A DNA stretch of 64,000 nucleotides from Phaeodactylum tricornutum CCAP 1055/1 (Eukaryota > Bacillariophyta > Bacillariophyceae > Surirellales > Neidiaceae): the NCBI RefSeq assembly GCF_000150955.2, contig NC_011676.1, forward strand, positions 62,001 through 126,000, written 5' to 3'. Of this stretch, positions 40,743 to 51,956 are shown in pieces. Position numbers and translations under genes: made by a program. The notes below the pieces were generated by a model. The model made no database searches, was not told where the DNA came from, and was given only the letters and a program-made list of their open reading frames with translations. The first letter of the stretch is position 1, and every line of letters begins with the position of its first letter.

Positions 40743-43076
40743 ATGCGGTCTATTCGAACGAGACTGACGTTCGAGGGACGTCCTTCGTGTCAGTGGACCA
40801 AAGTCAAGTTCGGGACACTGCTGCTCGTGAGCTTGCTCTGGGACGGACTCGTCTCCCTCACACGTACTTTTCACAATGGCAGTATTTCTACTACTACGAA
40901 CCACCGTTTGCCGCTTCTCGTCCAGGCCTATGTCTCCGTACCACTCAAGCCGCGCACGCGGCGGGACGAGGCCTTTCCGTCATCCACCACCACGCCACCG
41001 CCACGTATCCCGTGCAGCCTTTCCGCGCAACCGAATCCGCGAGAAGCCGAAATTCGACGAAAAATTGCTCAATTGCGACGTCAGGGCAAACTCCGGAAGC
41101 AACAACAACCGTCGGAATGGGATCTCGATGACGACCTGGATGGTGATGGAAATACTTCGACCGAGAACGAAACAGCCCCACAAACTTCTCCCCGAGACAC
41201 GTATGCTACAAAAGTGCGAGACCGACTAGGGCCCACCAAGTCGAAACTTTTGGGATTTGTTGACGACAATGAGAGCGCGTCAGATTCGAAATCGGATGAA
41301 CTTACAGTTAGTTCGTCCTCATCATCATCAAGCACATCCGGGCGAGTGCAAATAGGCACGTTGGAACCCTCGCAATTCGATGACGAGCGGTCTTCGTCCG
41401 AAAAATACCAGAGAGCAAACATGGAAAGTACTCAGTCTCCCAACTGGATCGACCCGTCATTATTTGACGAGGACGAAGACACGCAGTATGAAGCCGATCA
41501 AGATGAAGAGTCTTTGATTGACTTGGTAGCAGAAAAAATGATGGAACAACAACTTCGTGAAAAATCGGAAAAGGACCGAGCGTTGATGGAAGAGACACGC
41601 GCAAGGTTGCAAGCCTTGGAGTTGGAACGACGAGTCGAAACGGCCGAGCCTCCCCTCAGTAGCACTTCTGTGACTCAATTAACATCCGGCGTTGGCGGAT
41701 CCTGGGATAGGAACGAAACTGCCGCCACACAAGATGTGTATCAGCCCAAGATGGGCTCCTGGGGCGCCTTTCCGAGACCGCGAGATATCTCCAAGGCCTA
41801 CGGTGGTGGTAGACGGATAGGACCGGGGTTCAGCAACGAACAGGCACGCGTGGAATCGACCGCTGCAACGAGGGAACGGTTACAGCGGTACCGTGAAAAA
41901 GTGGGTATCGAAGTCGAATCGGAAAAATTGCACGCCGATGAAATCGCCGAAGCCCTGCGCATCGGGTCACTTGCAATGGAAAGAGGCATTTACTCCACGG
42001 CGGTCTCGGCACTGGAGAAAGTAACAAGGTACTGTTCAAGCAACAGCAAAGTGGGGAGCAAAGTCTTTCTGGAACTGGCCATGGCGTACGAGGCTGTCGG
42101 GCGAACGGAAGAAGCCATCGCCGTGTACACTACCCTGTCAAAGTGCCGTATGGAAGATATCAAGCACAACGCGAAACGATTACTGTATGGATTGGAGGCC
42201 ATGCAATTTATGCAAAAAAATGTCAAAAGCTCGGAATTTTCTCGCAAGCGAGCCAAAAATGTGTTTGTGGATACTACCGGACTAGCCAACATTGCGGAAG
42301 CGTTCGACGATAAATACAACATGGCCTATTTGGACCTCGAAAAGGGGAACTACTACAAGAAGCTTACCGAAGCCGTCGTTCGATCCCCTCGTGAAGCACG
42401 ACAAATTTTGTTGAAGGCCGTGGGAGCCGGGGAAGTCCCCCGGCTCCGGATTGTGCAAGCGTTGCGATCTTTGGCTCGGCAGTTTGACGACTTGCTTCAG
42501 GCGGAGATTGAAAGCAGTACGATTCAAGAGCCTGTCGCTATTATGGATGGGAAGCCCATTTTGAAGCGACGAGTAGAGGAAAAGGGCGATGTTAAGACTA
42601 TGATTGCAGGCATGGACGACTTCCTTTTAGGTACACCCGAACAAATGATGACAAACATTGATGGGGAATGGCGATTGCAGCTTCTGGCGGATAAACAAGG
42701 AGATGGCGTGAAATTTTTCAACAACACTGTTTCGTGGCAACAAGTTGACATTAAAAAAATGAGCTTCCGAGCCTCAAGCTCCGCAGGGCTTGTCACAATT
42801 CAACAAGCTGGTGAAGTTTCTTTCAACGAGAAGAGACGTGTGCTACGGCGCACTTCCGTACAGGTCTCAGGCGGCGGCGTCTTCACTGGACTTTTTGGCG
42901 GCATGAATACCGGTGCCCCTGCGGCGGTGTCGCTGCCCCGTCAAATAATAACTGTGGACTCCACTCTTCTTATAACGCGAGGTGTGCCTTCAAAACTTGG
43001 TCGGGGTAAGGATGACGAAAGGGATTACTTTGCTGTATGGAGGCGAGTGGAGTCAGGCACATTCTCTAGACCATGA
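40743..43076 (+). CDS. Probable plastid-targeted TPR protein with a C-terminal PAP/fibrillin-like domain
   Basis: 777 residues, single exon, ATG 40743 (the TTG two codons earlier is ignored). An N-terminal hydrophobic segment (KFGTLLLVSLLW), then Ser/Thr-rich sequence and LLVQAYVSVP, fit a diatom bipartite plastid presequence, though not the strict AFAP form. Residues about 75-330 are charged, disordered and partly coiled coil (EKMMEQQLREKSEKDRALMEE...). Residues about 395-480 resemble TPR helices (AEALRIGSLAMERGIYSTAVSALEKV; VFLELAMAYEAVGRTEEAIAVY). The C-terminus (IDGEWRLQLLADKQGDGVKFF, VSWQQVDI, GLVTIQQAGEVSF) resembles the lipid-binding beta-barrel of plastid PAP/fibrillin proteins. Plants have a similar chloroplast TPR protein, recalled from memory. 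Function unknown. Confidence 0.75.
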   Translation: MRSIRTRLTFEGRPSCQWTKVKFGTLLLVSLLWDGLVSLTRTFHNGSISTTTNHRLPLLVQAYVSVPLKPRTRRDEAFPSSTTTPPPRIPCSLSAQPNPREAEIRRKIAQLRRQGKLRKQQQPSEWDLDDDLDGDGNTSTENETAPQTSPRDTYATKVRDRLGPTKSKLLGFVDDNESASDSKSDELTVSSSSSSSSTSGRVQIGTLEPSQFDDERSSSEKYQRANMESTQSPNWIDPSLFDEDEDTQYEADQDEESLIDLVAEKMMEQQLREKSEKDRALMEETRARLQALELERRVETAEPPLSSTSVTQLTSGVGGSWDRNETAATQDVYQPKMGSWGAFPRPRDISKAYGGGRRIGPGFSNEQARVESTAATRERLQRYREKVGIEVESEKLHADEIAEALRIGSLAMERGIYSTAVSALEKVTRYCSSNSKVGSKVFLELAMAYEAVGRTEEAIAVYTTLSKCRMEDIKHNAKRLLYGLEAMQFMQKNVKSSEFSRKRAKNVFVDTTGLANIAEAFDDKYNMAYLDLEKGNYYKKLTEAVVRSPREARQILLKAVGAGEVPRLRIVQALRSLARQFDDLLQAEIESSTIQEPVAIMDGKPILKRRVEEKGDVKTMIAGMDDFLLGTPEQMMTNIDGEWRLQLLADKQGDGVKFFNNTVSWQQVDIKKMSFRASSSAGLVTIQQAGEVSFNEKRRVLRRTSVQVSGGGVFTGLFGGMNTGAPAAVSLPRQIITVDSTLLITRGVPSKLGRGKDDERDYFAVWRRVESGTFSRP

Positions 43077-44888
43077 TAAGGATATTGTAGTATTTACGCT
43101 TGTTGACAAAATAAAAACACATTCTTTTAAACTAGAAATAGCAAATAGGGCTACGAAATTTACCCCACACATTTGTTACAGATGACGAGCGTTTGTTGCA
43201 GAAGCGCATTAGGAAAGGTTCACTGCTATCTTGTGTAACGACTGACTAACTGTGAGACAGAGTGCTTTGAATCTGAGTAGCCAACTCTGAAAAAAGAATT
43301 TAGCGCTTTATCCTTTTTCTGGCAGTCGGTCTGTTCACATTTAATCCAATTCTGCGGAGACCTTTTTGGACGTTCGTTTCGTTACTGTTTACTTTCGAAC
43401 ACCAAGACCTGCGTGCGCATGCTCTAGAAAGGTTTTCATTTTTGCTGTCCTTCATGAGAGGCGTTTAAGAATAAGTGAACTGAGACAAATCAAAAGAGCT
43501 GCAGTCAGTGCGAACCACTCCGCGCCGCGGGGGATTTTCAATGGAGCGACTGCTTTGTATCGACCGAGAGCTGTCGGCGGAGAATGTCAGCAGATTTCGG
43601 CGACTTTGGAGACTGAAGCTGCTATTCGAGCGTGATCCGGACAAAAGTCGTCGCGACGATTGCTGCTGCTCACGCCATGATAGCATCGTGGAGGATCGAT
43701 TTTTAGGACCCGTGGATGTGGTGTTTCGAACGTCTGTGTAAGTGCACATGTTGATTCTGATCTTTGTGATGAGTAGATTGTGAGTGAAATGTGCAGATTT
43801 CGCAGAAAAAGGCGGACTTTCTCGCGAAGGGTCATTTCATCGAAGTAAGTCTCAAGCTCAATCCGGTATCGAAGGCATTTTAAACCTCCGTGGGATTGAT
43901 GGACATATTCTGAATCCGAAAATTTGCTAGGGCTTATGAGATCCGAAAAACGATGATTCAACACCTTGTTTAACGAGTGTTTGAAGTTTGAATAAATAGA
44001 ACAAATTGCAACGTCTGCGAGGATGACTCAAAAAGCCACAAGAATCACGAGTATCCATCTCGTCAACTATCAGCTAACGAGATTAATTGATATATCGACT
44101 AACCTGTAAAACATGCTCCTTCAGTTAGAATATAGAGAGTTGCTTACTAGTATCTGTGACTTTGAGAAGCAGTTCTATCGACGTCTCCCGAAATTCATGG
44201 TTTAGATTCCTTCACTGTCAATGTCTTTCAAATGTAAATGACGGAAAACTGAAGTGGACGGAACTCATAGTCAAAGATTCTCGATCGTGACAAAGTTGAT
44301 ACATTTCTCATATAGACACAGTTGTAGTTTGGCCTAATTATAACATGAAATAAGAGCGAAAGAGAGGCGCAGCCACACCTTTTGATTGCCTCGTCTAAAT
44401 TCATTGTCTTACTGTTAGCCAGGGTACAGAATGCTAGACACTTCCGATAACGACAGTGTAGAATCTTTAGTATTTCTCTTTCGAGCCGCGTATACCTTAG
44501 CGAGGCTTTGGCAGTGTAAAACTTGCTAGCTCGCGTAGTGACCCTAGCAGTCTCCCAGTGATGGAAACCTCTACGCATCTCAACATTAACGTGAGTAACA
44601 ATCCAAAGCATGTCTGCAGGGATAAAAATCCTTCGAATCCTTTAGGTAACAAAAATCGTAGCCGAAATCCTGAGGCGAGCAGCTATGGATATGAAGTCCA
44701 TTTAGCAGGGAGCTTTTACTTGACTATGAGCAGAAATAGAAAAAGACTGTTCTTCACTGTTAATTGCCGCACGTTTCCACCAAATAGCAGAGCCAGACAC
44801 AATTCGCTCCTAGATGTTGTTGACTCGCAGCTGCGACCATCATTTAAAAAGATACAGTTTTCTTGGGACTTAGATATGGCGTAAGATC
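43077..44888. other. Intergenic region with one weak gene candidate
   Basis: About 1.8 kb. Apart from the candidate at 43541 no frame has support. It contains TCTTACTGTTAG (about 44408) and CTTCACTGTTAAT (about 44753). Confidence 0.4.
43541..43844 (+). CDS. Weak candidate: short spliced gene, 5' part only
   Basis: ATG 43541 opens 65 codons (MERLLCIDRELSAENVSRF...) ending at a GTGTAAGT donor zone (43736-43743). A possible second exon at 43806-43844 reads KKADFLAKGHFIE and is followed by a GTAAGT donor. The splice sites are good, but the protein resembles nothing I know and no terminal exon could be fixed. Treat as a hint only. Confidence 0.22.
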
Positions 44889-47532
44889 TTAATCCACCTT
44901 TGACGAAGCTGCGCAATACCCGTGCGACATTGGAGCTTGCTCCGACAAAATGGTCGAAGAAAAGATTTTGAGAGCTTTTCGAAGAGAATTTATAACCTCA
45001 TCCTCGGCTTCAGGTTCGTAAGTCGGTAAAAGCTCCCTTCTCGATTCTTTTTCGTCGTGCTCGCCGTCTAGCTTCACTTTGGTATATTTGAATCGAGTTC
45101 CAGGTGCGGATGGCCAGCCTCTCAGAAGATTGTGTAGCGGACGTAGTTCCGATTGAATGGCTTCTATAGTGCTACTGCCATCATCGTTTGGCAGCATTTT
45201 CTGGAGAAAGAGTCGTTGGAGCAATGGTCTGTTGCGCAAATGCTCGATAAGTCGAACAAACTCGTGCACAATACTCTTTTGACAGTCGAAAGTATCCGTG
45301 GCTTGATTCAAAATCGCACTTTCTCGGTCCGTTTGCAGTCTTTGACTCTTCCATAGTACCAGCACCTCTTCCACTTGGCGGCACAGCGACTGCAGCAAAA
45401 GCCACGAATTTTTTTGACACGTCTCCGTACTGGGTGCGGGTATGACTGCATCGGACACTGAGGTCTTTGTTTTCCACTGTACACGGTTGACCGACTCATG
45501 CTCGGCCAGTTGCAAACCCACAAGATTCCACAACAGCAAATCCACGATCGGCACCGTCGGAATATAATCGTTATCGTCCCGGAAATGGGTAACGGCGCCG
45601 GGAAATCCTGGAAACCGCCACGCATACTTTCCCAAAAGCGAGGGGGACGCCACACACAATTCCCTTAAGCAACTTTCTAGAGCCGAAAGTGTCTTGCTCA
45701 AATCGAAATGGTCCGATTCTTCGGTCACCGCCAATGCGGAGCGATGACCCCGACAGGACGTGGAAAACCGTTGCCACCATTTGAGCCATTGGGAAAAGAG
45801 TCCCGAGTTGAGTACCGTTTGTGCTTGGGTTTTCGTCATGACGGCGAGATCAGCGTTGACGCTCGTACCGTGTAGTAGCGAATGTGCCAGGGCGTGGCCA
45901 ATTGGTAGCAACGTCCACATCAGAGTAGCGGCTGTTACGTCGTCGCCCTTCGAGGTCATAGCTGCCGTTTCGAGACAATGCGCGAGGTCGTCGCAGCATT
46001 CCAGGATACACGGTTGTAGCTTGGTAGAGATGGTGTGGGAAGCGGAGGTAGCGTATGTAGCCTGGTAGGCGCTGGTCCGGGATGCCTGCTCGAGGAGGTG
46101 TGTAGAAAAGGCGGACAAGGCTGACAGCCCGACCCAGGTGGCAACCTCGACTCCGGAAGTGGTTGTGTTGGTGGAAGTGGCCTTTGTCGAGAGTTCCTTG
46201 TCCCGCGCTAGTGCCGTATCCATGTGCAAGAGGGTTTGGAGTAGTTGTAAATAGGATGGTACGAGACTGGTATCACCGTAGGACAAGCGGTCGAGTACGG
46301 CATCGCGAAAGACGTGGAGCGGTCGCAGACCGAGCCGCTGCCAAGCAGCTGGAGAGATGGCGTTGTGGTTGATCGAAAAGACTCCCGCATTGTCGTGGGC
46401 AGTGGATGGCACCAATAATAGTGTCAACACGAGTTGGGTCAAACCATCTGCTATTTTGTGCTGTTGCCATTGCTCCTTTCGTAGACGGGATATGCAATGA
46501 TAATGGAAATGGGAAAGTAAAGAGTGGACGGCCAATGCCACATCGTCCCCCGTCGTCCCGGTGGATATCGTGGACAACTGATGCGGATCCACGGTGTACC
46601 AGGCTGCGTCGTCATCTAAGGCCCGTAGGGTCTTGGCGTAATCATACCCCGAGTCAAAATCGTAATCCGACGGGTCCGATTGGGCGGCCCACACTTCGTG
46701 AGTGGAATTGTCCACGTTATTATTGTTGTTGGCACTGTCGGGTTCACTGCCATGGTCAACAGAGGAGACGGCGAGATCGTCGCGAGTGTGGACGGCTTCG
46801 TGGGAGAACGATTCGACAATCGAGCACTTGCCTTGCCCATCTTGTGTGGCAACGTGCGGTAGTGGCGGTATTGGGCCGAGACCTTCGTCGGGTTTCGTCG
46901 GTGCGTCGGACATGGGAATCGGTACGGGATGGGAAGGAAAACTACCCAACCAAGCGGCAGCCTGGTCAATATTTGGCTCCAATATCGCCAAGAGCGGTAT
47001 CCGAGCCAAGCAGGTCCACGCAAGGAGACTGTACATCGACGCGTCGGCCAACGTCTGCTCCGAAGGCGTCGATGCCGACCACAACAGCGATGTTTCTTCG
47101 ACCACAGCATCGACAATCGATTCCTGGTGCGTTGGTGACGGTGACCGATGCCTTGGCGACAGTTGATCTCTCCTTCACACCGTTATTCTCTACACGATTG
47201 GTCACGTGCAGTACGCCTTGGACGAGACGGGGAGAGATCCGTAATTGTACGGATGAGTGTGATCGAGGCGCAGAAGCGAGTAGCGCTTGCACCAGTAACG
47301 TACAACCCCGTTGCGTTAAACCGTGCGGTTGATCCATACATAATTCCGTGTAGGTTTGGAGGACGACGTCTTCCGATGACGGCAATGACGATGACGTTTG
47401 TTCCGCAACGCGCAGAGCCTCGGCGAGGGCCGACGCGTACCCGTGAGGCAACGACGACGACGAGGCACGGTCGTCGTTGGCGGGACGCGTCACGGCGGCT
47501 GCCGATGCCGACGATTCCCTGTGCTGCTCCAT
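44889..47532 (-). CDS. Large helical protein of unknown function, probably two exons
   Basis: ATG 47532 (MEQHRESSASAAAV...) opens a frame that carries about 110 sensible residues (ALAEALRVAEQ, LTQRGCTLLVQALLASAP, LVQGVLHV). A second frame then runs from the acceptor CGCACCAG (just before about 47126) to 44889 (QESIVDAVVEETSLLW...). Donors GTAGAG or GTGAAG, about 55-70 nt upstream, restore the frame; an indel is the alternative. The protein, about 850 residues, is mostly helical with leucine-rich pairs like an ARM/HEAT solenoid, but no named domain is recognisable. A Ser/Asp/Asn-rich acidic insert lies near the N-terminal third (VDHGSEPDSANNNNNVDNS). No targeting signal is seen, so it is probably cytosolic or nuclear. 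Confidence 0.6.
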
Positions 47533-47781
47533 AAGAACTCCAACGGTAGGTACGATACGGCGAGGCAATGGGACGAGGGGTGCGTTGGCGAGTTACAGTT
47601 ATTTGTGACAACCTCGCCGATCATGGTGTGTCGTTCTCGAACTGAGGACCGCAAAGGATCGGTCGACTCGAGTGAATCACGATTTCCCAGGATTCCCGGC
47701 CAGCCACGATGTGTAAAACTATGGGCCGTCCTCTTTTCCTACTCTAGCTAGCTCTGGAGACTCTAGGTAGTGATGCATAAC

Positions 47782-47807
47782 TTCTACTCTCTACACGAAG
47801 AGTAGAA
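47782..47807. repeat. Hairpin-forming inverted repeat beyond the XPR1-like gene
   Basis: TTCTACTCT and its reverse complement AGAGTAGAA around an 8-base loop, just 3' of the stop codon of the XPR1-like gene (minus strand). It may form a hairpin in the 3' UTR. Confidence 0.6.
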
Positions 47808-47829
47808 ACGAACAACATATTCAGATCTA

Positions 47830-50769
47830 CTATAGATCTCTATCGGTCATACTACGTTCGACTCGTTCCGTGGCGTGCTGCGCGGCCACAACACTCACCA
47901 CACAGGCCGCCACCACCAACAAGGTCACCACCGTCACTTCAATCAGGACCGAAAAGCCACGGTGTTCCTTTTCCTTGTGTCCGTGCGTGTGTCCGGTCGT
48001 AAAGTGCAACGGAACGAACCCGACGCGGCGGAAACCGGCGGTATTGCTGCGGTGTTCATTTTCCAGCCGCAAGAATCCCCAAATTGTGCGTCGAAACAGC
48101 TCCAACAACATGGACACCGCCGTCAGGTACTGGGGCAAGGCAAAACTGGCACCGGACTGTGGCGGAACCAAAGTCAAGACCCACGCAAACCGAAGGACCA
48201 AGTCAACAGCAATAATCAGATAGTACATTCCTCGTTTCGGATACATGAGACGGGGTCCCAAAAACTTGTGCTTGCGCCGTCCGAGACCCCAATCCATGTA
48301 CACATCCCAAAAGAATGAGTATAAGGAAGAAGACACAAAGGTGAAGGTCCAGAAATACTGAAAGACGGAGGCTTCCAGCTGATTGCGCATATACAATGGA
48401 TGAAAGGCCCCAAAGAGCGTCACCGTCTGGGACAAGGCGTACTTGAAGGCGTTGGCCAAATGCGGAAAACGGTCACCGGAGTCTGCGTAACGTCGCAGGC
48501 ACTGATTGAAGCGGAACCACAATGGCAAGAGCGTCAGCAGGGGAATCAAGATATGCGCGTACCACGTTGTTTTCGCCCATTTGTGTTTGGTGGATTTGCT
48601 CGAGTCCTCCGAAATCAACCAGTCCCCGGACGCAAAGAAGAAAAAAGTCCACGCTAAATCTTGAAACACCTTGACCATCGAGGTGAAGATATCTCCCACG
48701 TATCCATGGTAAAAGCTGGGGGATACTGCCGGCGATGTGACAACACACCAAATGGAGCGCCACATCGGTAGTCGAGTCTGCAACGGAAAGATGAGGCGGT
48801 AGATAGTGTACAGGACTACCAACAACGGAAAAATTCCAGCCGGAAAGGATCCCGGAATGTCGTGCGCACCGGCCTTGTAGTACAGCAACATGCCCACACA
48901 AAACACAAGAGTGTTGTCGACCGCTTCGTTGAAAATTCCCAGCGGACTGTCGACTATTTGCGGGTTAAAATCAAAGAGGTAGATGTAGTTGATACGGTAG
49001 CGCGACCACACCCAGGTGCTGATTCCCCAAAACCACTGTAGGGTCAACAGCCCACCGCAGGCTCGAAAGACGGGAAAGGCGGTACGTCCGCCAATCGTGG
49101 AGCGCCCTTCCGATATCATGCCCCAAATGCAGTCCCAGCAGACCCACAGGCCGAGAACGGAACACATGCCCATTCGGTACCCCAAGCGCAACTGGGACCA
49201 ATCCATTTCCAGACCGTCGCCTCTCTTGGGCAACATTTGGGCGCGGGCCTCGCTCACGTTCCGATCACAAAACCAATTGGCGTACAACGTTTCCATACGG
49301 GTCGTCAGTAGTTCCACCGCTTGACCTTCGTTACAAACGTGCTTGGGGGCCACAAACTTGTGGAATCGTTTCTTGCGTTCCGGTATGGTCTTGTCGTGCT
49401 TCTTGACAATTTTGACGAACCCGGTATAATTCATAATGGCAAAATTGTGCAGTAGCTTGGCCGTTCGGTACATATCAATGAGGGCCCGTTGGATGGATTC
49501 GACTTCCCGTATTTTCTTGGCTTTGGGTTCGTCGCGGGATTGACTGTAGCCTTCTTCGTCCATATCGTCGTGTTCCGCGGCCGTAAGTATGGGCAAGGCG
49601 GATTCGCTGATCCGGCGGCGGTGTGTTTGTTGCGAGTCGGAAAAACGGGTTGGTGCCGGGGACCCGTCGGTGATTGAACCGCCGTGCGGATGGAGATTCT
49701 GCTGGATTTTCCGAGCAAAGCCCTTGGCCGCTTCCATGGCGACAGCAGTGGACGATTTGCGACGCTGTCTGGAGACCAGCGGTGTCTCCAATCGGTCGTT
49801 GTTCGGTCCGTGTTGGGGAAGTTCCTCGTCCAAACTGGGAGTCCCCACGGGTGCCGGCGGTAACGTACCGGCCTGTCGCGACTGGGCCACACTTTCTCGC
49901 AAAAACGCGAGTCGGGCTTCGAGTTCTTGTAGTTTTTCGTCGTAAAAGCGGTTGACGACGTTGCGGTTGTGCCGAAGCTGCTGATCAAAGTCGTCGGCTT
50001 GAGCGTCCATATCCTTGAGGGCGTCGCGTAGTTGACGTTCGTAGGAGCGGTTGAAGTAGTCCGTCACGCCCGAAGCGGCTTTTTCGAAAGCGCGCGTGAT
50101 CATACTCGAACCGGACTCGGAACGACGCAGTGATGAAGATTGTTGTATTGGTGGTGGTTGTAGTAGTTGATTTGGTGTTGTCGGTAGAGAAGGAGGTGGT
50201 TCGGGCCCATGCTGTTGCGAGGGAGCGTCTGTATCGGTGTCACCAACGGTATTATTTGTGGATCCGTAGGACGCACCGGCTGGGGTAAATGGTGGTTGGT
50301 GGTCTACACTCACAGAAAGTGGAGACGGTGGAGGTGGCGGTATGGAAGCATCGGGTTTGCGTTGAGACGGCGAGAGCAACTGGGACTGTTCATCCACGGA
50401 ATCGGCGTTGCTTTCGGCAATACTCGCGAGCGCGTCGTTCCGAAGGGATGCGGTGCCTGTGGTGGTGGTGGATGGTTTGGTGGCAGTCGTCGTCGTCGAT
50501 GGTGGTGGTGCGGTGGTGGTATTGTTGTGATTGTCGTAGGATTCGGTGGCGAGTAGATTATCGCGCGAGGCGTAGGGTGTCCGCACCCCCTGTCGGTAGG
50601 CTCGTTCCATGGCGTACGCGTCGGCCGGTTTGCGTGCGGCGAGTTCATTGTACCGATCACGAATGGCTTGGTGTCGTTTCAGAATGGCCTTGAGTTTTTC
50701 GTAGGCAATGTAATAGTCACTCCAATCCGCCACCTTGTTGTCTTCGAGCTTTAAACCGAATTCAACCAT
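47830..50769 (-). CDS. XPR1: SPX-EXS phosphate exporter/sensor (XPR1/PHO1 family)
   Basis: 979 residues, single exon, ATG 50769. The N-terminal SPX domain starts MVEFGLKLEDNKVADWSDYYIAYEKLKAIL. It is split by a disordered Thr/Ser/Pro/Gln-rich insert of some 170 residues and resumes at AFEKAASGVTDYFNRSYERQL, ending with the inositol-pyrophosphate-binding basic helix (YTGFVKIVKKHDK, about 445-457). The EXS membrane domain follows (about 510-920) with many hydrophobic segments and the family motifs RACGGLLTLQWFWGISTWVW and YLFDFNPQ. XPR1 and PHO1 export inorganic phosphate when inositol pyrophosphates signal sufficiency. It is divergent from MSTO1. Confidence 0.92.
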   Translation of the reverse strand: MVEFGLKLEDNKVADWSDYYIAYEKLKAILKRHQAIRDRYNELAARKPADAYAMERAYRQGVRTPYASRDNLLATESYDNHNNTTTAPPPSTTTTATKPSTTTTGTASLRNDALASIAESNADSVDEQSQLLSPSQRKPDASIPPPPPSPLSVSVDHQPPFTPAGASYGSTNNTVGDTDTDAPSQQHGPEPPPSLPTTPNQLLQPPPIQQSSSLRRSESGSSMITRAFEKAASGVTDYFNRSYERQLRDALKDMDAQADDFDQQLRHNRNVVNRFYDEKLQELEARLAFLRESVAQSRQAGTLPPAPVGTPSLDEELPQHGPNNDRLETPLVSRQRRKSSTAVAMEAAKGFARKIQQNLHPHGGSITDGSPAPTRFSDSQQTHRRRISESALPILTAAEHDDMDEEGYSQSRDEPKAKKIREVESIQRALIDMYRTAKLLHNFAIMNYTGFVKIVKKHDKTIPERKKRFHKFVAPKHVCNEGQAVELLTTRMETLYANWFCDRNVSEARAQMLPKRGDGLEMDWSQLRLGYRMGMCSVLGLWVCWDCIWGMISEGRSTIGGRTAFPVFRACGGLLTLQWFWGISTWVWSRYRINYIYLFDFNPQIVDSPLGIFNEAVDNTLVFCVGMLLYYKAGAHDIPGSFPAGIFPLLVVLYTIYRLIFPLQTRLPMWRSIWCVVTSPAVSPSFYHGYVGDIFTSMVKVFQDLAWTFFFFASGDWLISEDSSKSTKHKWAKTTWYAHILIPLLTLLPLWFRFNQCLRRYADSGDRFPHLANAFKYALSQTVTLFGAFHPLYMRNQLEASVFQYFWTFTFVSSSLYSFFWDVYMDWGLGRRKHKFLGPRLMYPKRGMYYLIIAVDLVLRFAWVLTLVPPQSGASFALPQYLTAVSMLLELFRRTIWGFLRLENEHRSNTAGFRRVGFVPLHFTTGHTHGHKEKEHRGFSVLIEVTVVTLLVVAACVVSVVAAQHATERVERSMTDRDL

Positions 50770-51956
50770 GCCTCGTGAACCTCGTTACGATAATGTTCGA
50801 TACGTTGTTAGCCACACGTTTGCAAGCAACGGAATGGTTTTGGAATGTGAGTACAGTACGGTACCACGTCCAACGAATCGTCAGAGGGTCCGAATCAGGA
50901 GTTCGCCGTTGACCGGTGGGTGATGCTTGTACTACTACTACTACTACTACTAGGAAAGTGATGGGTGCACGTCAAGTCAGTCCGGACAGTGAATCTGACG
51001 ATACGACAGACAACAGACTGACAGATTGACTGGCATACATGCCTGCCCAAAGGCTTGGGGATACAGAAAGATACGTGGTCGAATGAATGGAACTGTGAGG
51101 AAAACCATTTGCACAGTCCGTCTCGTTCTCGATGGGATATGCTGCTTGACGCTTTTTCTCTCGTTACAGAATCCAGTCACCAAACCTACCGACCTCCCTC
51201 CCCTAGCTTTTACGGTAAGAATGGTTCGGTAGGTATGGTAGCCAGTACCTTGCTATCCGTTACGTTTCGTTGCTTCACGTTACCTTCGGGTACGATTGTT
51301 CCTTCGTACCGGTTGGGGACGGCAACGAAATTGCGTCGTTGGGGGAACCGGTATAGAAAACTAGGGGTAGGTTTGACTGTGGCTAGAGGTAGATCATGTG
51401 ACCGTCACAATCAGTCCGTCATTCCGTTGGTTCGATTCCGAAGGGGTTGCTGTAGAGACCATGGACAGACGCCCAGTCGTCCGGAGCCTCTTGCCAACAC
51501 CGATCAATCCGTGGATCCTCTTTTTGGCACCGAGTTGTCACACAGTCACTACCATTCGTTGCGTGTGTGTGTGAATGGGTCCAACAAAGATCCCGATCCT
51601 TTCCCCACCCACCCACAGTAACTCACAGTCAGTGGTTGTCCGGTGGTGGTTTGGTGCAATTCCCAAGGTCGTTCAACGGTATATTTGACGTTTCACGGAC
51701 CCCAAAAAGTACAATCTGCCTGGTGGAGAGCTCGTCGGTCGAACTGGCGATCCCCAACAAACTTGAACCCAGCATGAATCTACGGTGAATTCTCGTTTGT
51801 TATTGTTGTTGTTGTCGTCTACATCGACGTCGTCGGAACAGCCCCATTTGTTTATCTACCGTACTACCTTTTGTCTGTAGAGTGAACGTTGGTTACGGTC
51901 GACTCGTCCTGCAGTTCTTCCAATCGCCACAACACTACCACAATAACAACAACAAC
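50770..51956. promoter_or_regulatory. Divergent upstream region of XPR1-like and Misato genes
   Basis: 1187 bp. Holds an ACT microsatellite (50930-50952). A tRNA-like B-box (GGTTCGATTCC, 51429-51439) lacks pairing arms. No coding support. Confidence 0.4.
50930..50952. repeat. ACT trinucleotide microsatellite
   Basis: About seven and a half ACT units in the upstream region of the XPR1-like gene. Confidence 0.9.

Noticed and set aside
44558-44884. 108-codon plus-strand frame
   Set aside because: No domain, random composition, located between genes and lacking a convincing start context.
46406-47332. 308-residue plus-strand frame opposite the large unknown gene
   Set aside because: Arg/Cys-rich antisense shadow; the minus strand has better codon use and helix patterns.
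51372-51450. tRNA-like B-box GGTTCGATTCC with an A-box-like TGGCTAGAGGTAGA upstream
   Set aside because: The acceptor ends do not pair, the T-stem has a mismatch and the box spacing is too long.
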